A DNA stretch of 64,000 nt from Pseudomonas putida (GCF_028682395.1 NZ_JANHLC010000003.1:186001-250000); one strand, 5' to 3'. Counted from the stretch's first letter, positions 27,559 to 38,343 are shown. The notes: generated by a model from the sequence alone, not told the origin. Numbers and translations are program-made.

Positions 27559-28296
27559 CTAGCCCTTGTAGCCGTCGCACAACGCCTGGGCCTCGGCCAC
27601 ATCCAGGGTGCCTTCGTAGATCGCACGGCCGGTGATGGCGCCGATAATTCCTGGTGCCTTGGCATCCAGCAGCGATTGGATATCACCCAGGTTGTGGATA
27701 CCGCCGGAGGCAATCACCGGAATCCGGGTCGCCGCAGCCAGGGCCGCGGTATAGGACACGTTGCAGCCCTGCATCATGCCGTCCTTCGCAATGTCGGTGT
27801 AGACAATGGCGGACACGCCGTCGGCTTCGAACTGCTTGGCCAGGTCGATCACCTGCACGGTGCTGATTTCGGCCCAGCCGTCAGTGGCAACAAAACCGTC
27901 CTTGGCATCCAGGCCAACAATGACCTTGCCCGGGAACGCGCGGCAGGCCTCGGCCACGAATGCCGGATCCTTGACCGCCTTGGTGCCGATAATCACGTAG
28001 CTGACGCCAGCCTTGACGTAGTGCTCGATGGTTTCCAGGGAACGGATCCCGCCGCCGATCTGGATTGGCAGGGTCGGGTAGCGCTTGGCAATGGCCGTGA
28101 CTACTTCGCCATTGACCGGCTGGCCTTCGAAGGCGCCGTTCAGGTCGACCAGGTGCAGGCGACGGCAACCGCCCTCGACCCACTTGGCAGCCATGCTGAC
28201 CGGGTCATCGGAAAACACCGTGGAATCTTCCATGCGGCCCTGGCGCAGACGCACGCAGGCACCGTCTTTGAGATCGATAGCGGGGATAATCAGCAT
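27559..28296 (-). CDS. hisA: Phosphoribosylformimino-5-aminoimidazole carboxamide ribotide isomerase HisA
   Basis: Amadori isomerase of histidine biosynthesis, 245 residues. The start [20 protein letters not shown] at 28296 carries the catalytic Asp; the frame extends upstream but without family sequence. [16 protein letters not shown] and [14 protein letters not shown] are the phosphate-binding loops, and [12 protein letters not shown] holds the second Asp. Confidence 0.97.
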   Translation of the reverse strand: MLIIPAIDLKDGACVRLRQGRMEDSTVFSDDPVSMAAKWVEGGCRRLHLVDLNGAFEGQPVNGEVVTAIAKRYPTLPIQIGGGIRSLETIEHYVKAGVSYVIIGTKAVKDPAFVAEACRAFPGKVIVGLDAKDGFVATDGWAEISTVQVIDLAKQFEADGVSAIVYTDIAKDGMMQGCNVSYTAALAAATRIPVIASGGIHNLGDIQSLLDAKAPGIIGAITGRAIYEGTLDVAEAQALCDGYKG

Positions 28297-28393
28297 AGCG
28301 TTTCCTTCGTAGAAGAGCGGCAAGCTGCAAGCCACAAGCTGCCAGCATACGTGCCTGTTCTCGGCGCCCCGGGCGTAAGGCCGGTGGCTGCCT

Positions 28394-28648
28394 TCAATTC
28401 TTTTCGAGCGACCACACGTCGCTTTCGATGCTTTCGAAACGCTCCTTGAGGTGCGTCTGCACATCGAAGATCGCCCGATTGTAATAGTGCGGAGCGACTT
28501 CGCGGGTAAACAGCTCGAGGATCTCGGCCGCCTCGAACGAACCCAGCTCAAGCTCGAAACGGTCCTCCATGAACCGCTTGATCTTGAGCGTGGCCGCGTT
28601 CTCCTGCTCGGGAGTGAGGCTGAGAATCGGCGGTTTCTTCCGGCTCAT
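28394..28648 (-). CDS. DUF2164 domain-containing protein
   Basis: 84-residue small cytosolic protein, mostly helical: [20 protein letters not shown] then [20 protein letters not shown] and [20 protein letters not shown], which is the DUF2164 pattern. Its ATG overlaps the hisH TAA by one base, so it is translated from the his transcript between hisH and hisA. Function unknown; it has no known role in histidine synthesis. Confidence 0.88.
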   Translation of the reverse strand: MSRKKPPILSLTPEQENAATLKIKRFMEDRFELELGSFEAAEILELFTREVAPHYYNRAIFDVQTHLKERFESIESDVWSLEKN

Positions 28649-29286
28649 TACCAGCGACCATCCCAGGCGGCGAAGTTCTGCAGCAATTGCAGGCCATGGG
28701 TATGGCTCTTCTCCGGGTGGAACTGCACCGCGAAACGCGAGCCATCGGCCAGCGCAGCGGCGAAGTCGACGCCGTAATGCCCGCCACCCACCACCTGGCG
28801 TGGGTTTGCGGCAGCAATGTAGTAGCTGTGGACAAAATAAAAGCGCGCCAGGTCCGGGATGTCGTGCCACAGCGGGTGATCCACCGTCTGCTTCACTTGA
28901 TTCCAGCCCATATGCGGGACTTTCAGATGCTCGCCATCTTCATGCTGATCCTTGGCGAACAGCTTTACCTGGCCAGGAAACAGACCGATGCAGTCCACAC
29001 CGGCGTTCTCTTCACTGTGGTCGAGCAACGCCTGCATGCCCACGCAAATGCCGAGGAACGGCCGGTCCTGGCTGACTTCGCGCACCAGCGCGTCGAAACC
29101 CAGGCGACGAATCTCGGCCATGCAATCGCGAATCGCGCCAACCCCCGGGAACACTACCCGGTCGGCTTCGCGAATGACATTGGCATCGCTGGTGATCAGA
29201 ACCTTACCGGCGCCCACGTGCTCGAGGGCCTTGGCCACCGAGTGCAGGTTACCCATGCCGTAATCGATAACCGCGACTGTTTGCAT
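28648..29286 (-). CDS. hisH: Imidazole glycerol phosphate synthase glutaminase subunit HisH
   Basis: Class I glutamine amidotransferase that feeds ammonia to HisF. 212 residues with nucleophile in [18 protein letters not shown] and the His-Glu pair in [11 protein letters not shown]. The N-terminus ([17 protein letters not shown]) is typical. Its ATG overlaps the hisB TGA by one base, giving tight coupling. Confidence 0.98.
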   Translation of the reverse strand: MQTVAVIDYGMGNLHSVAKALEHVGAGKVLITSDANVIREADRVVFPGVGAIRDCMAEIRRLGFDALVREVSQDRPFLGICVGMQALLDHSEENAGVDCIGLFPGQVKLFAKDQHEDGEHLKVPHMGWNQVKQTVDHPLWHDIPDLARFYFVHSYYIAAANPRQVVGGGHYGVDFAAALADGSRFAVQFHPEKSHTHGLQLLQNFAAWDGRW

Positions 29287-29879
29287 CAGAGCACGCCCTT
29301 GGTCGACGGCATCTGCCCGGCCATGCGCTCATCCAGCTCGACAGCCATGCGCAATGCGCGGCCGAAGGCCTTGAACACGGTTTCGATCTGGTGGTGGGTG
29401 TTGTGCCCGCGCAGGTTGTCGATATGCAGACTGACATTGGCGTGGTTGACGAAGCCCTGGAAGAACTCCTGGAACAGGTCGACATCGAACCCGCCCACGG
29501 TGGCGCGGGTAAAGGGCACGTGCATTTCCAGGCCTGGACGGCCGGAGAAGTCGATCACCACGCGCGACAAGGCTTCATCGAGCGGCACGTAGGCATGGCC
29601 GTAGCGGCGGATGCCTTTCTTGTCGCCGATGGCCTTGCTGAACGCCTGGCCAAGGGTGATACCGACATCCTCCACGGTGTGGTGGTCGTCGATATGCAGG
29701 TCGCCCTTGCATTCGATATCCAGGTCGATCAGCCCGTGTCGGGCGATTTGATCCAGCATGTGCTCAAGAAAGGGAACACCGATATCGAATCGGGCCTTAC
29801 CAGTGCCATCCAGGTTGATCGAGGCTTTGATCTGGGTTTCCAGAGTGTCGCGCTCGACGCACGCCTTACGTTCGGCCAT
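29286..29879 (-). CDS. hisB: Imidazoleglycerol-phosphate dehydratase HisB
   Basis: Monofunctional dehydratase, 197 residues, without the N-terminal phosphatase of enterobacterial HisB. Manganese-binding repeats [13 protein letters not shown] / [11 protein letters not shown] and [15 protein letters not shown] / [14 protein letters not shown] are intact. ATG at 29879 chosen over an adjacent GTG at 29882; GGAG lies just upstream. First gene of the his cluster. Confidence 0.97.
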   Translation of the reverse strand: MAERKACVERDTLETQIKASINLDGTGKARFDIGVPFLEHMLDQIARHGLIDLDIECKGDLHIDDHHTVEDVGITLGQAFSKAIGDKKGIRRYGHAYVPLDEALSRVVIDFSGRPGLEMHVPFTRATVGGFDVDLFQEFFQGFVNHANVSLHIDNLRGHNTHHQIETVFKAFGRALRMAVELDERMAGQMPSTKGVL

Positions 29880-29991
29880 CACCAGCTCCGCAAAATCATT
29901 GGGCGAAAAAGGCAGCCATTATAGGCACGCGGGAGACAAACAGAAACACGAAGGACAATATCGCCGACCCGCCAAAAACCAGGCGCGCCCG

Positions 29992-30032
29992 TGCAGGAGC
30001 CAGTTGGCTGGCGATCAAGCCGGCACGGAGCA
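29992..30032. repeat. REP-like palindrome
   Basis: CAGGAGCCAGTTGGCTGGCGATCA contains CCAGTTGGCTGG, the core of another fluorescent-Pseudomonas REP subtype (GGAGCCAGCTTGCTGGCGAT). It sits in the 245-base spacer between hisB and the OFA transporter, where I see no gene. Confidence 0.5.
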
Positions 30033-30124
30033 CCCGACCGGCCTTGCACCGACGCCCCACATCACTCCCCGGCCTGCCCGCAAAGCGGCGTAACAGACAC
30101 GCCGCCCGCGAATCAGCGAGGGTT

Positions 30125-31786
30125 TTAGTGGAACAACACCGCGGTTTTCTGCAGTGTCACCCACACGCCCCAGGCTAATGGCACACCCACTGCCAGCCAG
30201 GCGGCAATCACCCATGGCAGGCTGGCCGGCGAGGACTTCCACTCCAGCACCGTACTGCTGTCGGTGCCTTTGTCATGCCCCAGCGCCTGTTCGGCGGCCA
30301 GTTCGGCTTCGGTCATGAAGTACTTGTCGTCCACCGGGCGGACCAGCAGGTTGCAGATAAAGCCCAGCACCAGCAGGCCGGCGAGGATATACAGCGTGAT
30401 GTCATAGGCCGCGGCCCGCTCGACCCCGATACTCAACTGATACTCACGCAGGTAGTTCACCAGTACCGGGCCCAGCACCCCGGCAGCGGCCCAGGCGGTC
30501 AGCAGCCGGCCGTGGATCGCGCCGACCATCTGCGTACCGAACAGGTCCGCCAGATAAGCCGGCACCGTGGCGAAACCGCCGCCGTACATCGAGAGGATGA
30601 TGCAGAACGCCGCGACGAACAGCGAGACATTGCCCAGATGGCCCATGTTCGGGATCAGCGCGTACAGGGCAAAACCCAGGGCGAAGAACACGAAATAGGT
30701 GTTTTTACGGCCCAAGTAGTCCGAGAACGACGCCCAGAAAAACCGCCCGCCAATATTGAACAGACTCAGCAAACCGGTGAAACCGGCGGCAATCGCGGCA
30801 ATCTGGCCGAGTTGTGCGGCATCCAGTTGACCAAAGCTCAGCTCGTTGCCCAACAGCTTGCCGCCGAAGACTTCCTGCAGCAGTGGCGAAGCCATGCCGA
30901 GGATGCCAATACCGGCGGAAACGTTCAGGCACAGCACCAGCCAGACCAGGCGGAACTGCGGGGTCTTCCAGGCGACGTTCACATGGACATGGCGATGGGT
31001 AATCATCGCATTGGAGGCTTTCTTCGCCGGCGCGGTCCAGCCTTCGGGCTTCCAGCCGGTCGGTGGCACACGGTAAGCCAGGGCGCCGCCGATCATGAAG
31101 ATAAAATAGATCGCCGCCATCACCAGGAAGCTCTGCCAGACGCCAACCCCCTCAGGCGAAGCGAAGTGGTTCATCAATGCCGCCGCCAGGGGCGCACCGA
31201 CCATCGCGCCGCCGCCAAAGCCCATGATCGCCATACCGGTGGCCATCCCGCGTTTATCCGGGAACCATTTGATCAGGGTCGACACCGGCGAGATATAACC
31301 CAGTCCTAGCCCGATACCGCCAATCACCCCGGACCCCAGCCACATCAGCCAGATCTGGTGGGTATAGATGCCCAACGCGGAAATCAGCAGGCCGCCGCAC
31401 CAGCACAGCGCCGAAACCACACCGGCCTTGCGCGGCCCGGCGTGTTCCAGCCAGCCGCCCCAGATGGCCGCCGAGCAACCGAGAAAGATAAAGAACAGCG
31501 TATAGATCCAGCCCAACATGGAGATCGGCCAGTCGCAACTGGACGAAAAGACCTGAGCGATAAAGCTCATATCCGGTGCGCAGGCCACAGGCGCATTCAC
31601 GCCCAAGGCTTTGGACAGCGGCAGCCAGAACACCGAGAAGCCGTAAGCCATGCCGATGCACAAGTGGATAGCCAGGGCGGCCGGTGGCACCAACCAGCGA
31701 TTGAAGCCAGGCTTGGCGATGATCCGTTCCTTGGACAGGAACGCAGGCGCACGGGCGTGACCGCCCGACGTAGTGCTAGAGCTCAT
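30125..31786 (-). CDS. OFA family MFS transporter (oxalate/formate antiporter-like)
   Basis: 553-residue inner-membrane transporter with twelve or more hydrophobic helices. The start MSSSTTSGGHARAPAFLSKE at 31786 follows GGGGGAAAC; an upstream start at 31822 is less likely. AIHLCIGMAYGFSVFWLPL, GGWLEHAGPRKAGVV and the MFS loop WFPDKRGMATGMAIMGFGGG are typical of the OFA group. The long cytosolic loop and C-terminal tail match larger OFA members. The substrate is probably a small carboxylate but cannot be fixed from sequence. Confidence 0.88.
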   Translation of the reverse strand: MSSSTTSGGHARAPAFLSKERIIAKPGFNRWLVPPAALAIHLCIGMAYGFSVFWLPLSKALGVNAPVACAPDMSFIAQVFSSSCDWPISMLGWIYTLFFIFLGCSAAIWGGWLEHAGPRKAGVVSALCWCGGLLISALGIYTHQIWLMWLGSGVIGGIGLGLGYISPVSTLIKWFPDKRGMATGMAIMGFGGGAMVGAPLAAALMNHFASPEGVGVWQSFLVMAAIYFIFMIGGALAYRVPPTGWKPEGWTAPAKKASNAMITHRHVHVNVAWKTPQFRLVWLVLCLNVSAGIGILGMASPLLQEVFGGKLLGNELSFGQLDAAQLGQIAAIAAGFTGLLSLFNIGGRFFWASFSDYLGRKNTYFVFFALGFALYALIPNMGHLGNVSLFVAAFCIILSMYGGGFATVPAYLADLFGTQMVGAIHGRLLTAWAAAGVLGPVLVNYLREYQLSIGVERAAAYDITLYILAGLLVLGFICNLLVRPVDDKYFMTEAELAAEQALGHDKGTDSSTVLEWKSSPASLPWVIAAWLAVGVPLAWGVWVTLQKTAVLFH

Positions 31787-32038
31787 TGTGTTTCCCCCAT
31801 TTTTATGTGGAACACCAGCCACGCTTCACGTCCGGCCTTGGTGCACACAGGCATGGCCGTTTTATCGAGTGAAGTCGCACAGCGCGACAACGCGCCGCAC
31901 AAGAACTGACGAACGGCCCAAGGGTAGCATTTGCCACTATGGGGAACCTGACTGATCGGCTGTTTTATCCGCCAACTGCACCGGCTCCCCAGCCGAAACA
32001 CTGGCGTGTTGCCGTCCACGCCCCACAAAGGAGAGCCC

Positions 32039-32437
32039 ATGCCCGTCGTATTTGAACCCTTGACCCTGGCCACCGAGCAAGACCGTCAGGACCTGCATAA
32101 AATCTATCTCGATGCCCCCGACGGGTTGCTCGCCGACCAAGGCGGTGCCTCGACATTCATCGCCAACGCCCTGGCCAACGGCCAATTGGTTGCCGGACGT
32201 TTCAACGGCCGCTTGCTCGGCGCCGCACGCTTGGATCGTCAGGCCGGTGTCTGGCAGCTGTCGCACTTGTGCGTGCGCAAGCTCACGCGCCGGCGCGGAG
32301 TCGCCGAACGCCTGCTCTGCGAAGCGCATCGCCTGGCCAGACAGGCAGGGGCCGAACTACGCCTGCTGGCGCCCGCTGGACACCTTGAGGCCCGGGCGCT
32401 AGCCGCCAAATTGGACCTGCCACTGAATCACGACTGA
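32039..32437 (+). CDS. panZ: PanZ/PanM-like acetyl-CoA sensor, PanD maturation factor
   Basis: 132-residue GNAT-fold protein. DRQDLHKIYLDAPDGLL, GRFNGRLLGAARL and LCVRKLTRRRGVAERLL line up closely with E. coli PanZ/PanM as I remember it (DRxDLxKI, ARFNxRLLAAVR, LRVREVTRRRGVG). That protein promotes self-cleavage of aspartate decarboxylase PanD and senses acetyl-CoA. AAAGGAG precedes the ATG at 32039. panD is not in this window. If not PanZ, it is a generic GNAT acetyltransferase. Confidence 0.78.
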   Translation: MPVVFEPLTLATEQDRQDLHKIYLDAPDGLLADQGGASTFIANALANGQLVAGRFNGRLLGAARLDRQAGVWQLSHLCVRKLTRRRGVAERLLCEAHRLARQAGAELRLLAPAGHLEARALAAKLDLPLNHD

Positions 32438-32520
32438 AACGCCGCATCGCCTGCCGCCGGATTCAGGGCGCTATACTCGCGGGCTAAATTTTCCATTCCT
32501 CTGACTGCAAGGACTCGCCC

Positions 32521-34743
32521 ATGAAAGCATTCGGCAAAATCCTGGGTCTGGTGATTCTCGGGCTGTTGCTGATCATTGTGGCCCTGGGCTTCGCCCTGAC
32601 CCACCTGTTCGATCCCAACGACTACAAAGACGAGATCCGCCAGATTGCCCGCGACAAGGCTCATATCGAGCTGACCCTCAACGGTGATATCGGTTGGAGC
32701 CTGTTCCCCTGGCTCGGCCTGGAGCTGCATGAAGCCAGCGTGGCGACCCTGAGCAAACCCGACCAGCCGTTTGCCGACCTGCAGATGCTCGGCCTCTCGG
32801 TGCGCGTGCTGCCACTGCTGCGCCGTGAAGTGCAGATGAGCGATGTACGCGTCGAAGGCCTGAACCTGCGCCTGAACCGCGACAAGGACGGCCACGGCAA
32901 CTGGGAAGACATCGGCAAGCCGGCCGTCGCCGCCGCACCTGCGCCAGCGTCCACCCCAACAGAGCAGAGCAGCGTGGGCGAACCTGCAAGCGGCAGCGAC
33001 AAGCCAGCCCAGCCGATCAAGCTCGATATCGACAGCCTGACCGTCAACAATGCCCGCATCGAGTTCAACGACGAGCGCAGCGGCCAGCAGTTCAGCGCCG
33101 AGAGTATTCAGCTCAGCACCGGCGCGGTCCATGAAGGCAGCACTATCCCGGTCAAGCTGACCGCCTTCTTCGGCGCCAGTCAGCCCGCGCTGCGCGCGCG
33201 CACCGAGCTCAACGGCAACCTGCGCTTCGACCGCGCGCTCAAGCGCTATCAGTTCGAGGATATGCGCCTGTCCGGCGAAGCCTCTGGCGAACCGCTGCAG
33301 GGCAAAAGCCTGACCTTTGTCGCCCAGGGCCAACTGTTGGTCGATCTCGCGGCGAACGTCGCCGAATGGAACGGCCTGAAGCTGTCCGCCAACCAACTGC
33401 GCGCGATTGGCGAGCTCAAGGCCAACGACCTGGACAAAGATGCACAGATCAGCGGCGGCCTGTCGGTAGCCCAGTTCGACCTGGCCAAATTCCTCGACAG
33501 CATCGGCCAGCCCCTGCCAGCCATGGCCGAGGGCAGCCTGAGCAAGGTCGAGCTGGTCAGCCGTCTCAAGGCCAGCCCCACCAGCCTGGCGTTCGAGAAC
33601 ATCAACCTGAAGCTCGACGACAGCACGTTTAGTGGCCGTATCGCGGTCGAAGACTTCGCCAAGCAATCATTGCGCGTGCAGCTCAAGGGCGACACCTTCG
33701 ACGCCGACCGCTACCTGCCGCCTAAATCCGCCGATGCCAACAGCGCCGCGCAGGCGCGTCAGGCCGAAGTGCAAAGCGCCGAAGCCGCAGGCGCGGCCGG
33801 CACCACCCCCTTGCCGGACGCCCCGACCAAGGGCGCCTGGAGCACCGAGAAACTGTTGCCCGTCGAACGCCTGCGCGCCTTGGACGTGGATGCCGACCTG
33901 AACTTTGGCCAACTGACCCTGAGCAAGCTGCCGATCCACAATGCCGCCCTCAAGGCCAATGGCCTGGGCGGCCTGCTGAAGCTGGAAAATCTGCGCGGCG
34001 AGCTCTACAACGGCAGCTTCGAAACCAAGGGCAGCCTGGATGTGCGCCCCGCCGTACCCACGCTCAGCCTGCAAACCCGGCTGAACAAAGTGCCAGTCGA
34101 GCGCATCCTTCAAAGCCAGGGCCAGAAGCCGCCGGTCAAAGGCGCGCTGACCCTCACCAGCGACCTGAGCGGCACCGGCAACAGCCAGAAAACACTGATC
34201 GACAGCCTCAATGGCAGCGCCAGCTTCGCGCTCTACGATGGCGTACTGCTGGACGCCAATCTGGAGCAGCAACTGTGCACCGGTATCGCCACCCTCAACC
34301 GCAAAGCCTTGAGCACTGCGCCGCGGGGCAAGGACACGCCGTTCCAGGAGCTCAAGGGCAGCCTGAACATCCGTAACGGCGTGGCCAGCAACCCGGACAT
34401 GAAAGTCCGTATTCCCGGCCTGACCGTCAACGGCAACGGTGATATCGACCTGCGCGTGCTGGGCATGGACTACCGCGTCGGCATCATTATCGAAGGCGAC
34501 AAGAGCGACATGCCGGACCCGGCCTGCCAGGTCAACCCGCGCTACGCCGGGATCGAATGGCCATTGCGTTGCCGCGGCCCGCTGGAACTGGGTGCCAAAG
34601 CCTGCCGCCTGGACAAGGATGGCCTGGGCAAGGTCGCGGCCCGCCTGGCCGGTGACAAACTCAGCGAAAAGCTGGAAGAGAAGCTCGGCAACAAGGTCAG
34701 CCCGGAACTGAAAAACGCACTCAAGGGGCTGTTCAAGCGATGA
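32521..34743 (+). CDS. asmA: AsmA family outer-membrane biogenesis protein
   Basis: 740 residues anchored by one N-terminal helix (ILGLVILGLLLIIVALGFAL) with a large periplasmic body. The AsmA N-terminal pattern follows: HLFDPNDYKDEIRQIARDKA, LTLNGDIGWSLFPWLGLEL, LRLNRDKDGHGNWEDI. The C-terminal region (GDIDLRVLGMDYRVGIIIEG) is also typical. AsmA-like proteins are now seen as bridge-type lipid transporters between membranes. It overlaps mutY by 4 bases. Confidence 0.93.
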   Translation: MKAFGKILGLVILGLLLIIVALGFALTHLFDPNDYKDEIRQIARDKAHIELTLNGDIGWSLFPWLGLELHEASVATLSKPDQPFADLQMLGLSVRVLPLLRREVQMSDVRVEGLNLRLNRDKDGHGNWEDIGKPAVAAAPAPASTPTEQSSVGEPASGSDKPAQPIKLDIDSLTVNNARIEFNDERSGQQFSAESIQLSTGAVHEGSTIPVKLTAFFGASQPALRARTELNGNLRFDRALKRYQFEDMRLSGEASGEPLQGKSLTFVAQGQLLVDLAANVAEWNGLKLSANQLRAIGELKANDLDKDAQISGGLSVAQFDLAKFLDSIGQPLPAMAEGSLSKVELVSRLKASPTSLAFENINLKLDDSTFSGRIAVEDFAKQSLRVQLKGDTFDADRYLPPKSADANSAAQARQAEVQSAEAAGAAGTTPLPDAPTKGAWSTEKLLPVERLRALDVDADLNFGQLTLSKLPIHNAALKANGLGGLLKLENLRGELYNGSFETKGSLDVRPAVPTLSLQTRLNKVPVERILQSQGQKPPVKGALTLTSDLSGTGNSQKTLIDSLNGSASFALYDGVLLDANLEQQLCTGIATLNRKALSTAPRGKDTPFQELKGSLNIRNGVASNPDMKVRIPGLTVNGNGDIDLRVLGMDYRVGIIIEGDKSDMPDPACQVNPRYAGIEWPLRCRGPLELGAKACRLDKDGLGKVAARLAGDKLSEKLEEKLGNKVSPELKNALKGLFKR

Positions 34744-35807
34744 GAGCCGAGCAATTTTCAGCAGCGGTGCTGGACTGGTACGACCATCACGGTCGCCATG
34801 ACCTGCCTTGGCAACAGGGCATCACGCCTTACCGGGTGTGGGTCTCGGAGATCATGCTGCAGCAGACCCAAGTCAGCACTGTGCTGAACTACTTCGACCG
34901 ATTCATGGCTTCGCTGCCGACGGTCGAGGCCCTCGCCGCCGCGCCGGAAGACGAAGTGCTGCACCTGTGGACCGGGCTGGGCTACTACACCCGCGCCCGC
35001 AACTTGCAAAAAACCGCGAAGATCGTGGTCGCCGACTATGCCGGCGAATTTCCCCGGGATGTGGAAAAACTCACCGAGCTGCCGGGCATCGGCCTGTCGA
35101 CCGCTGGCGCCATCGCCAGCATCAGCATGGGCCTGCGCGCGCCAATCCTCGACGGCAACGTCAAACGGGTCCTGGCGCGCTTTACCGCCCAGGAGGGCTA
35201 CCCCGGCGAACCCAAGGTGGCCAAGCAGCTATGGGCCACCGCCGAGCGCTTTACCCCGGCCACCCGGGTCAACCACTACACCCAGGCAATGATGGACCTG
35301 GGCGCCACGCTCTGTACGCGTAGCAAGCCCAGTTGCCTGCTCTGCCCACTTGAGAGCGCCTGCGAAGCCCATATGCTCGGCCTGGAGACGCGCTACCCGA
35401 TTCCCAAACCACGCAAGAGCGTACCGCAAAAGCGCACCCTGATGCCGCTGCTGGCCAATCGCGAAGGCGCCATCCTGCTTTACCGGCGGCCTTCCAGCGG
35501 GCTCTGGGGCGGGCTCTGGAGCCTGCCCGAATTGGATGAACTGAGCGATCTGGAGCACCTGGCCAGCCAACACTCGCTCGAACTGGGCCAGCAGCAGGCC
35601 TTGCCCAATCTGATCCACACATTCAGCCATTTCCAGCTGGCCATCGAGCCCTGGCTGGTACGCGTCGACACGAGCGCCCACCACGTGGCCGAGGCCGACT
35701 GGCTCTGGTATAACCTCGCCACCCCGCCGCGCCTGGGGCTTGCCGCCCCGGTGAAAAAGCTGCTCAAGCGCGCCGCCGATGTATTGAATACAGGAGAGTC
35801 GTCATGA
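34740..35807 (+). CDS. mutY: Adenine DNA glycosylase MutY
   Basis: Removes adenine opposite 8-oxoguanine. 355 residues: [20 protein letters not shown] followed by QQTQV (catalytic Glu), helix-hairpin-helix [15 protein letters not shown], catalytic Asp in [14 protein letters not shown], the 4Fe-4S cluster cysteines in [17 protein letters not shown], and a C-terminal NUDIX-like 8-oxoG recognition domain ([19 protein letters not shown]). It overlaps yggX by 4 bases, a widely conserved pair. Confidence 0.98.
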   Translation: MRAEQFSAAVLDWYDHHGRHDLPWQQGITPYRVWVSEIMLQQTQVSTVLNYFDRFMASLPTVEALAAAPEDEVLHLWTGLGYYTRARNLQKTAKIVVADYAGEFPRDVEKLTELPGIGLSTAGAIASISMGLRAPILDGNVKRVLARFTAQEGYPGEPKVAKQLWATAERFTPATRVNHYTQAMMDLGATLCTRSKPSCLLCPLESACEAHMLGLETRYPIPKPRKSVPQKRTLMPLLANREGAILLYRRPSSGLWGGLWSLPELDELSDLEHLASQHSLELGQQQALPNLIHTFSHFQLAIEPWLVRVDTSAHHVAEADWLWYNLATPPRLGLAAPVKKLLKRAADVLNTGESS

Positions 35808-36076
35808 CCCGTACCGTAATGTGCCGCAAGTACCAGGAAGAACTGCCAGGGCTGGAACGCCCCCCGTACCCGGGTGCCAAGGGCCAGGAGATTTTCGATC
35901 ACATCTCGCAGAAAGCCTGGGGCGACTGGTTGAAGCACCAGACCCTGCTGATCAATGAAAAACGCCTGAACATGATGAACGCCGAAGACCGCAAATATAT
36001 CCAGGGCGAGATGGACAAGTTCTTCAGCGGCGAGGATTACGCCAAGGCCGACGGCTACGTACCGCCTGCGGAGTAA
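35804..36076 (+). CDS. yggX: Oxidative damage protection / Fe(II) trafficking protein YggX
   Basis: 90-residue cytosolic protein with the family N-terminus [20 protein letters not shown] and [20 protein letters not shown]. YggX proteins protect iron-sulfur enzymes, and here the gene is coupled to mutY, itself an iron-sulfur repair enzyme. Confidence 0.97.
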   Translation: MTRTVMCRKYQEELPGLERPPYPGAKGQEIFDHISQKAWGDWLKHQTLLINEKRLNMMNAEDRKYIQGEMDKFFSGEDYAKADGYVPPAE

Positions 36077-36178
36077 CCCGCTGGCAACCGGTTTCGGACG
36101 TAAGCGACGGTAATAATTAAATATTTTTTCAGATCGTGCTTGACGACCCCTCGAAAAACGCTTTTAATGCGCCCCGTT

Positions 36179-36254
36179 GCCCAGATAGCTCAGTCGGTAG
36201 AGCAGGGGATTGAAAATCCCCGTGTCGGCGGTTCGATTCCGTCTCTGGGCACCA
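36179..36254 (+). tRNA. tRNA-Phe (GAA)
   Basis: 76-base cloverleaf with encoded CCA. The acceptor stem GCCCAGA pairs with TCTGGGC, the D arm is GCTCAGTCGGTAGAGC, the anticodon stem GGGGA-TTGAAAA-TCCCC has anticodon GAA, and the T loop is GGTTCGATTCC. A terminator follows at 36298. Confidence 0.98.
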
Positions 36255-36297
36255 CCTTCAGCTTTCAGGTGGTGCAAATCACGTGAAAGCAAACAAT

Positions 36298-36322
36298 AAA
36301 CCCGCCTAGTGCGGGTTTTTTG
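36298..36322 (+). terminator. Intrinsic terminator after tRNA-Phe
   Basis: AAACCCGCCTAGTGCGGGTTTTTT: CCCGC / GCGGG stem with A and T flanks. Confidence 0.88.
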
Positions 36323-36654
36323 TTGCCTAGGGTTTATCACCCCCTTCCCGCAAACCCAGCCACGCCTGGCCATCCGATACGACCTGGAATCCGCTCGCTG
36401 CCTCAAGGCAAAACACTCCACCCGCTTTGAACCACCGATTGAGCGGCATCAGCCTGCGCACTCCAGAAATAGGCAGCGATTCAATCGACACACGACCGGC
36501 GATCGGATTCAGCGAGAAGGCGCTCTGGCAAGCCGCCCTGCCTTGGGTTAATTTGCGCGCCTTCGGCCTGCTGGCCAAGGTCACGGACAGGGATGCCCGG
36601 ACAATTCGCGCCCCTTCACGGAGCGCACCTCATCCCAGCCCTGAGTAAGTCCTG
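36323..36654. other. Spacer between tRNA-Phe and chemoreceptor
   Basis: About 330 bases. Open frames exist on both strands (for example 36427-36648 plus, 36327-36584 minus) but neither has a recognisable domain or good ribosome-binding site. It presumably holds the promoter of the chemoreceptor. Confidence 0.45.
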
Positions 36655-38280
36655 ATGTCTTTGCAAAAGTCTCTAAGAGCGCAAATTCTCGCCCTGCTGA
36701 CCGGCAGCCTGCTGGCCGTGTTATTGATTGCCCTGGCCTGCTTCCACTTCCTGTCAGGCGGCATACAAAACTACGCCAACCTGATCGCCGGCCCACTGCA
36801 CACCTCGCAATTGATCGATGAAGCCAACCTGCAATTCAAGGTGCAGGTTCAGGAGTGGAAAAACGTTCTGGTACGCGGCAAACAACCCGCCGAGCGGGAC
36901 AAATACTGGGAGCAGTTCGAAGAGCGCCAGCGCGATGTGCAGCGCATCCTGGGCGAACTGGCAGGACAGCAAGGCCTCGACGCCCCACTCAAGCGCCGCA
37001 TCGAACGCCTGCGTGATGAGCACCACCAGTTGGGCGCCGCCTATCAAAAAGGCCGCGATGCCTTTATTGCCGCTGGCGCCGACCCCAGCGCAGGCGACAA
37101 AGCGGTCAAGGGCGTGGACCGCGCCACCAGCGAGCAGATGAGCGCCCTGGTGGCCGAGTTGCGCAAGGATGGCGCCGAGCAGTCGACGCTGATCCGTGCC
37201 AGCGCCGAGCGCACGGTACTGTTGGGGATCATCGTGCTACTGGCCTCCGGGCTGCTGATAGGCCTATCGAGCCTATGGTTGGTCAACCGCAACCTGATCG
37301 AGCCGATTCGCGCCCTGATCGACTACGTCGCCCAGCTCAGCCAGGGCAGATTTGCCGAGCGCGTCGCCAGCAACCGCGAAGATGAACTGGGCAAGCTGGC
37401 CGTCGCAGCCAACACCCTGCGCGACTTTCTGGCCGACACCTTCACCCGCCTCCAAGGCAGCGCCAAGGACCTGGAAAGCGCCAGCGGCGAGCTGAATGCC
37501 ATCGCCAGGCTGATGGCCAGCGGCACTAACGAGCAATTCAGCCGCACCGACCAGGTCGCCACGGCGATGACCGAAATGTCTGCCACCGCCCAGGAAGTGG
37601 CCCGCCATGCGGTCGACGCCGCGAAAGCGGCCGACGATGCGGACCAAGCGGCCCAGCAGGGCGAAAAGGTTATGCAAGGCACCATCCAGACCATCACCCA
37701 GATGCGTGGTGAAATCACCAGCACCGCCACGGTCATCCGCCGCCTGGAAGCCGACAGCGGTCGCATCGGCAAGGTGCTGGAGGTCATCCGCGACATCGCC
37801 GAGCAAACCAACCTGCTGGCACTGAACGCTGCCATTGAAGCGGCCCGGGCCGGCGAGCAAGGCCGCGGCTTTGCCGTGGTAGCCGATGAAGTACGCAGCC
37901 TGGCCCAACGCACGGCCGCCTCGATCATCGAAATCAACCAGATCATTCAAACCGTGCAAAGCAGTGCCGTGGACGCCGTCCAGGCAATCGAGAACGGCCA
38001 GTCACGCAGCGAGCAGAGTGTCGAGCAAGTCACCCAGGCCGGCGCCATGCTGGAGCGCATCACCCTGGCAGTGGAAGCCATTCGCGATATGAACCGCCAG
38101 ATCGCCACTGCCGCGGAAGAACAAACCTGCGTCGCCGAAGATATCTCGCGCAACCTGACCGAGATCACCAGCATCGCCAGCACCAACCTGAACAACGTGC
38201 AGCGCACCGAAACAGCCAGTCACCACCTGCATGGCCTGTCGGGGCAATTGAATGAAGTCACGGCGCGTCTGAGCGCCTAG
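36655..38280 (+). CDS. Methyl-accepting chemotaxis protein
   Basis: 541-residue transmembrane chemoreceptor. TM1 (about 8-35: [20 protein letters not shown]), a periplasmic four-helix-bundle type sensor domain (about 36-185), TM2 ([20 protein letters not shown]), a HAMP domain ([20 protein letters not shown]) and the signalling domain with hairpin tip [20 protein letters not shown]. There is no C-terminal CheR-binding pentapeptide. The ligand is unknown. Confidence 0.95.
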   Translation: MSLQKSLRAQILALLTGSLLAVLLIALACFHFLSGGIQNYANLIAGPLHTSQLIDEANLQFKVQVQEWKNVLVRGKQPAERDKYWEQFEERQRDVQRILGELAGQQGLDAPLKRRIERLRDEHHQLGAAYQKGRDAFIAAGADPSAGDKAVKGVDRATSEQMSALVAELRKDGAEQSTLIRASAERTVLLGIIVLLASGLLIGLSSLWLVNRNLIEPIRALIDYVAQLSQGRFAERVASNREDELGKLAVAANTLRDFLADTFTRLQGSAKDLESASGELNAIARLMASGTNEQFSRTDQVATAMTEMSATAQEVARHAVDAAKAADDADQAAQQGEKVMQGTIQTITQMRGEITSTATVIRRLEADSGRIGKVLEVIRDIAEQTNLLALNAAIEAARAGEQGRGFAVVADEVRSLAQRTAASIIEINQIIQTVQSSAVDAVQAIENGQSRSEQSVEQVTQAGAMLERITLAVEAIRDMNRQIATAAEEQTCVAEDISRNLTEITSIASTNLNNVQRTETASHHLHGLSGQLNEVTARLSA

Positions 38281-38343
38281 GCGGCGTGAGCCCTGCCGGC
38301 ACCTCGGTGCTCGACGGGGCCAGGCATCACCCTGAAACAAACA

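Noticed and set aside
36427..36648. Possible 73-residue protein between tRNA-Phe and the chemoreceptor
   Set aside because: No ribosome-binding site, no family, ordinary intergenic composition.
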